Source: Angomonas deanei (taxonomy: Eukaryota; Euglenozoa; Kinetoplastea; Trypanosomatida; Trypanosomatidae). Taken from it: a stretch of DNA of 64,000 bases. Position 1 is the first letter of the stretch, and every line of letters starts with the position of its first letter. The stretch is from positions 310,001 to 374,000 of the forward strand of contig LR877152.1 of NCBI GenBank assembly GCA_903995115.1, read 5' to 3'. Positions 60,425 through 64,000 of the stretch are shown piece after piece. The notes under the pieces are model-generated. The model searched no databases. It saw only the letters and a program-made list of their open reading frames with translations, and had not been told where the DNA came from. Made by a program: the position numbers and the translations under genes.

Positions 60425-61348
60425 TTACTTCAACTCATACGTCATATCGCGGACATTGTACAAATAGAGGAGAACAGCTGTGACAAAGGTGGAAAACAGG
60501 AAGTTGATGGCCACCCAGTTATACCGAATAAACACCCCGTACATGTAAAGCATGCGAGGAATATCAATATAGACAAACTTGTTGATGCGGCCTCCCTCTA
60601 GCTTGTACATGAACTGAAGCAGCTCGGACTGTTTCTCGGCATCCTCCTTCAGACGGTTGTAGCGGAAGATGGGGGCGTAGGTGACAAACGTACGGCGGAT
60701 CCCCTTGGCCTTCATCTCCTCCAACACCTCGAAGCACTTGTCGTACTCGTCGTGGAGGCAGTAGACTCGTATCATTTGGTTCGCCAACTCCCGTTGTACA
60801 ATCTTGGGCTGTGCCACGGAGCAGTCCATCAGCTCTTCATACAGTTCCTCCGCCTCGTACATGGTCATCTTGCCACGCTCAACGTCGTAGCTGACTAAAC
60901 TAAACAGCGGCACCAGGTGGTGGGCGCCGAGGTTGGAGAGCACGTGCGCACTGTGGCGGAGGCCCTCCTCGTGAAACCACAGCGTGTGAATAGATGGCCG
61001 CACCTCCTTATTCAGTAGGTGATTCTCTAGAAAGTTTTCCGCATTGCGCACCCCCAAGGAGAGTTGGGAGAGCGTCACTGAGATTTGGTTCTCCACCCGC
61101 TGTAGGGCAAGGGCGTTTTCAATGAGAATGATCTGATCCATTCGGTTGAACAGCACCGGGGGTAACGGTTTATCAATCCCGATCGCCCGCAATGGTCTCC
61201 CTGGTTTCAAATACTTCCAGTGATCATGTCCAGGCTGCACGCAGGACACCGCACCTGTCAGGTTGGGGGAAATGGGATAGTGATACGTCCCCATCCACGG
61301 CTCGATGGGCACGCTACCCCGTCTGCCACAGACACTTCTCCGCAGCAT
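60425..61348 (-). CDS. PPR-like mitochondrial membrane protein
   Basis: A 307-residue protein. N-terminus MLRRSVCGRRGSVPIEPW is Arg-rich, suiting mitochondrial import. The middle contains helical pairs resembling pentatricopeptide repeats: QMIRVYCLHDEYDKCFEVLE then EEMKAKGIRRTFVTYAPIFR. The C-terminus has one hydrophobic helix (WVAINFLFSTFVTAVLLYLY). PPR proteins in kinetoplastid mitochondria bind RNA or assemble ribosomes; a membrane-anchored version could tether these. With only one or two recognisable repeats the assignment is tentative. Confidence 0.6.
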   Translation of the reverse strand: MLRRSVCGRRGSVPIEPWMGTYHYPISPNLTGAVSCVQPGHDHWKYLKPGRPLRAIGIDKPLPPVLFNRMDQIILIENALALQRVENQISVTLSQLSLGVRNAENFLENHLLNKEVRPSIHTLWFHEEGLRHSAHVLSNLGAHHLVPLFSLVSYDVERGKMTMYEAEELYEELMDCSVAQPKIVQRELANQMIRVYCLHDEYDKCFEVLEEMKAKGIRRTFVTYAPIFRYNRLKEDAEKQSELLQFMYKLEGGRINKFVYIDIPRMLYMYGVFIRYNWVAINFLFSTFVTAVLLYLYNVRDMTYELK

Positions 61349-61554
61349 TATTCGTAGACCAGTAACGGTCTATGGAAGTGTTTCCCTTCTAGTGTAAATA
61401 AGCGTTTAGTTTTGATAGGAGCGAGAGGAATAGAAGTACCCGGGTCTTTCGTCCGTCACACACACACACAAAAAAAAAAAAAAAAGATCGTACACAAAAA
61501 AAATAACATCAATAGATAATGTGCAGGTGAATGTACAAACCAGTCGGCTCCGGT

Positions 61555-62004
61555 TTACATGGGCGGTATCTCTATGGCATTCATTTCCCCTACCAATCGC
61601 GCCTCAATCGCCTCCGCCTCGCTGTACAACTTTAACATTTCCGCCCCGTGTTTATTGCACTCAATACTTAGCATTTCAATCTCTCGGTCTAGTAGGGGGA
61701 TGGGGACATCGACAATACGGCCCTCACCGTCCATCCCGCCGCCGAGCACGATAACCGACCGGCGGAGGTCGTCAAAACTTTTCAGTACCGAATCTGACAG
61801 GACACGAATGCGTTTGGACTCGACCCGCAGTTCCTCCTCCCGCCGCTGTTGCAGGGTGTCAGGAATGTTGCCGTCCTCCTCCTCCGTCTCTCCGTCGAGC
61901 ACACTGCGGGGAAGGGCATCCTCCACGGCGCACTGCAGGGCACTACGCATGGCGGTGACACACGCCTGCAGGGCCAGCTCCGCCTCATGTATCTTCTGCG
62001 ACAT
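61555..62004 (-). CDS. Small helical protein of unknown function
   Basis: The frame extends to 62091, but a strong splice acceptor (sense CTATTCTCCTCATCCTAG, then ACAG) lies between, so the start is taken at ATG 62004 (MSQKIHEAELALQACVTAMR), giving 149 residues. The protein is two or three long helices with an acidic middle (ETEEEDGNIPD) and ends with MNAIEIPPM. The plan is reminiscent of small subunits of coiled-coil complexes, but no family is recognised. Confidence 0.6.
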   Translation of the reverse strand: MSQKIHEAELALQACVTAMRSALQCAVEDALPRSVLDGETEEEDGNIPDTLQQRREEELRVESKRIRVLSDSVLKSFDDLRRSVIVLGGGMDGEGRIVDVPIPLLDREIEMLSIECNKHGAEMLKLYSEAEAIEARLVGEMNAIEIPPM

Positions 62005-62062
62005 AAATGAATGGTTTCGGTTTCTCTGTCTAGGATGAGGAGAATAGGGGGAAAGGGGTAGA
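62005..62062 (-). promoter_or_regulatory. Trans-splice acceptor of the small helical gene
   Basis: Sense orientation has a mixed C/T tract of about 30 bases (CTACCCCTTTCCCCCTATTC and on) ending CATCCTAG, followed by ACAG and then the ATG about 20 bases on. This mixed pyrimidine tract differs from the pure T tracts at most other genes here. Confidence 0.65.
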
Positions 62063-62178
62063 CGAAATGCATCTAAAATTGGCATCGACAACCTACAATG
62101 GTGAAAAACATTTTACAGATCCTCTGTGTCTATGGATAAGAATACGCCCTAGCAGACGAACACACGGTTCACGTAGCA

Positions 62179-63691
62179 TCACATGACGGCACACTTTTTC
62201 ATCATATTCATTTTCAGTTCCGCCCCTTCTTTTCCTTTCAGCCCCTTCAGACGGTCCACCTCCGCCTGCAACTCCGCGTTCCCCTCCGCCGAGGGTGTCC
62301 ACCACAAGACGGAGCCATCCTTTATGCCGGCGGAAGACACCTTGCTCGTATCGGCCAATCGGGTCATGGTGTCGTTACCCGTGGTGGACAGCAGGAACAG
62401 CGAGGTATACCGACTCGCGTCCGACAGGAGGTGGCCTCGCTCCTCTCGCAGTCGATCCTTCACCTTCCCAATCGACCACTCCTTCCCCAGCGCCATACAG
62501 AAGGGGGCTAGTGCACCTTTCGGTTCATCTCTATCCTCCATATAAAGCGCGACGACCACACGGCCAGGCCCCGCCTGCTGTAGGCCGGCAGGGCTCGCCT
62601 TCGTGTTGCTGAAGGTGTGTCCATAGAGGGGCGGAGGCGACTTGAATGGCCACCCGGCAGGAGGAGAGCGCTGTCTTCTCTTTTACAGACGGTGTCGCGT
62701 CCTCCGGTTGTGCTGTGTCGACGACGGTGGGCTCCTCCGGCTTGATGCGCTTTTGACTTGAAATGTACAATTTAGCGGTGAGAGACCGCACGCGAGGGTC
62801 TTTCCGGACTTGTAGCAGTTGGGGTGAACTGCTAAAGAGTAGCGTCTGGACATACTGACGTGCCTCCTCTTCCTCAACTGGCGGAAGGCACACCAGCAGA
62901 CTATCAAAGGACGCCAACGCCTCCCGCATGATGGTGCCCAGGGATGTGAACGGCTCTAGCGTTACCTGCGGGACCTTGACAGCGGGATTCTTTGCGGCGC
63001 GCACCGTGTAGAGGGAAACCGATGCGGTGAGTTCCTTTCGGTTGGGTAAGACACGATCCATCCATCGCTCAATGATTTGACCCACCGAACTCTCTGTTGC
63101 CACACTCGCACTGCATACGCCAAGCTCAACGGCGGAGCTGGAGGTGGACCGGTCCAACACGAAAAAGGAGCAGGCCATCATGCGACTCTTGTAGTCGCTG
63201 GGTGCCAAGACGACCGGATTGGCGACTGTGTACGGTTGACAAAGCGCGTGCGTTGTGGTGGATTCCTCTCCGGGGGACGGCGGGACTGGTTCAGAGCGCC
63301 CTTTCGTGGTCTGCGTCATCCCTTTCTTATCCTCACCATGCTCGTGAAATCGATGGACAGGACAGAACCGTTCCCCACACTGCTCGCATGGGCTCAGCAC
63401 ACACCACTGCTGCCCACAGCTGTGACAGCTCGGGCGCTCCGCTGCAGTGGGGTCGGCATCCGTGTGGGGCACTGTGAGGCCCTCTGAGGGATTGGCATCG
63501 CCGCAGAGAGGAAGGGCCTCCAGTTGGGCCGCCACATCCCCTGCGAGTAGTACCGTCAGTGAAGGGAGATTCCTGTGGTGTGTTGCCATGTGATCCCTGC
63601 AGAAGATCTGCTGGCAGCGGGGGCAGGTACCTGGGAGGAAGTCAAATACACCGCACTCCATGCATACATCACCAGAGTCGTTAAACTCCAT
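62179..63691 (-). CDS. AN1 zinc-finger and ubiquitin-like protein with C-terminal CaaX box; frame interrupted by one base
   Basis: Start at ATG 63691 (MEFNDSGDVCMECGVFDFLP), just after a splice acceptor. Two AN1-type zinc fingers at about residues 9-46 and 82-115 (CPRCQQIFCRDHMATHHRNL; CEQCGERFCPVHRFHEH) resemble ZFAND1/Cuz1. A first ubiquitin-like region follows. The frame then stops at 62541, while coding continues in another frame: VVALYMEDRDEPKGALAPFC, KEWSIGKVKDRLREERG, then GSVLWWTPSAEGN, as in the ZFAND1 C-terminal UBL. One surplus base between about 62541 and 62685 joins them (about 500 residues). The end KKCAVM is a CaaX box behind basic residues, suggesting farnesylation and membrane attachment. 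ZFAND1 works with p97/Cdc48 in stress-granule clearance. Confidence 0.72.
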
Positions 63692-63726
63692 TACTTTACT
63701 GAACTGTGGAAAGAGAAAGAGGGGAA
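63692..63726 (-). promoter_or_regulatory. Trans-splice acceptor of the AN1/UBL gene
   Basis: Sense orientation shows mixed pyrimidines (CTCTTTCCCCTCTTTCTC and on) ending TTTCCACAG, then TTCAGTAAAGTA before the ATG. The AG of CACAG lies about 12 bases from the start. This supports ATG 63691 rather than the upstream Phe/Leu-rich extension. Confidence 0.65.
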
Positions 63727-63960
63727 AGAGGAAAAGCATTATATTCCTGTCTGTTTTGCTGTGTTGCCGAAAAAAAAAAAAAAAGTCCCTGTATCACTTT
63801 CCTTATCAAGGTTTATTTCATCCTAATCTACACTATTGCTACTAAATATATCCTATAGTTACAAAAAAAAAAAAAAAAAAGATCATAATGCACACGTGAA
63901 ACATAAAAGTTTCACCACTAACAAACAAAATGACACGAAGTCATCGCGCTTCTCTTTCCT

Positions 63961-64000
63961 TTAATACCAACGCCACCGCTCGAGACGCTCATACTTGTGG
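63961..64000 (-). CDS. 3' end of an unknown gene, cut by the right window edge
   Basis: A minus-strand frame enters from the window edge and ends with TAA at 63961, giving the last 12 residues HKYERLERWRWY. The region to the left is AT-rich spacer with an A18 tract at about 63861-63880, while the last 40 bases are GC-richer, so a 3' coding end fits the layout of the unit. Too short to name. Confidence 0.4.
   Translation of the reverse strand, partial: HKYERLERWRWY

Overview
This window looks like part of a kinetoplastid (probably trypanosomatid) nuclear chromosome. About 36 protein genes, two of them cut by the window edges, all lie on the minus strand. They are separated by short AT-rich spacers that, read in the sense direction, carry long oligo(dT) or mixed pyrimidine tracts, then AG, then the ATG. 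That is the layout of a polycistronic transcription unit resolved by spliced-leader trans-splicing and polyadenylation. Coding DNA is mid-GC, TAA, TAG and TGA are all used as stops, and I see no introns, tRNA or rRNA genes, CRISPR arrays, transposons or virus-like elements. From memory of the Trypanosoma brucei map, the order RPA2 - raptor - ATP synthase subunit e - SCD6 - ABC transporter - RBP3 - UBP2 - UBP1 matches the start of chromosome 11. The species cannot be named from this sequence alone.

Layout in the direction of transcription (right to left). 64.0-55.4 kb: tail of an unknown gene, an AN1 zinc-finger/ubiquitin-like protein ending in a CaaX box, a small helical protein, a PPR-like membrane protein and RNA polymerase I subunit RPA2. 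55.2-42.3 kb: raptor (TORC1), a very large Asn/Thr-repeat protein, an EF-hand-like/FAM166-like probable axonemal protein, three small mitochondrial proteins including an ATP synthase e candidate, a SIW14-type phosphatase and a J-like membrane protein. 42.1-30.6 kb: an ARMH1-like armadillo protein, then SCD6, a mitochondrial ABCB transporter, RBP3, an unknown gene, UBP2-like and UBP1-like, separated by unusually long AU-rich spacers. 29.1-18.9 kb: a degenerate myosin-like protein, a large kringle-bearing surface-type protein, a small membrane protein, an Era-like GTPase and BRF1. 18.7-1.2 kb: UTP13, a giant coiled-coil/repeat protein, DENR, a small protein, COP9 subunit CSN7, a coiled-coil protein, Fcf2, an unknown gene, a DUF1308/C7orf25 protein and a ZZ/RING protein. 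0.2 kb: the 5' end of another gene.

Functional themes: ribosome production and translation (RPA2, BRF1, UTP13, Fcf2, DENR, raptor), mRNA fate (UBP1, UBP2, RBP3, SCD6), mitochondrion (ATP synthase e, Era-like GTPase, ABCB transporter, J-like protein) and probable flagellar proteins. Co-transcription in kinetoplastids does not by itself imply shared function.

Most striking observations: (1) a canonical six-cysteine kringle domain on a 1,099-residue predicted type I membrane protein; (2) a myosin-like protein that has lost its P-loop; (3) an AN1/UBL protein with a C-terminal CaaX box; (4) at least eight single-base frame breaks in six conserved genes, several in short homopolymers and including essential UTP13 and RPA2. 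These breaks most likely reflect assembly indels, so several proteins are described here across two or three frames.
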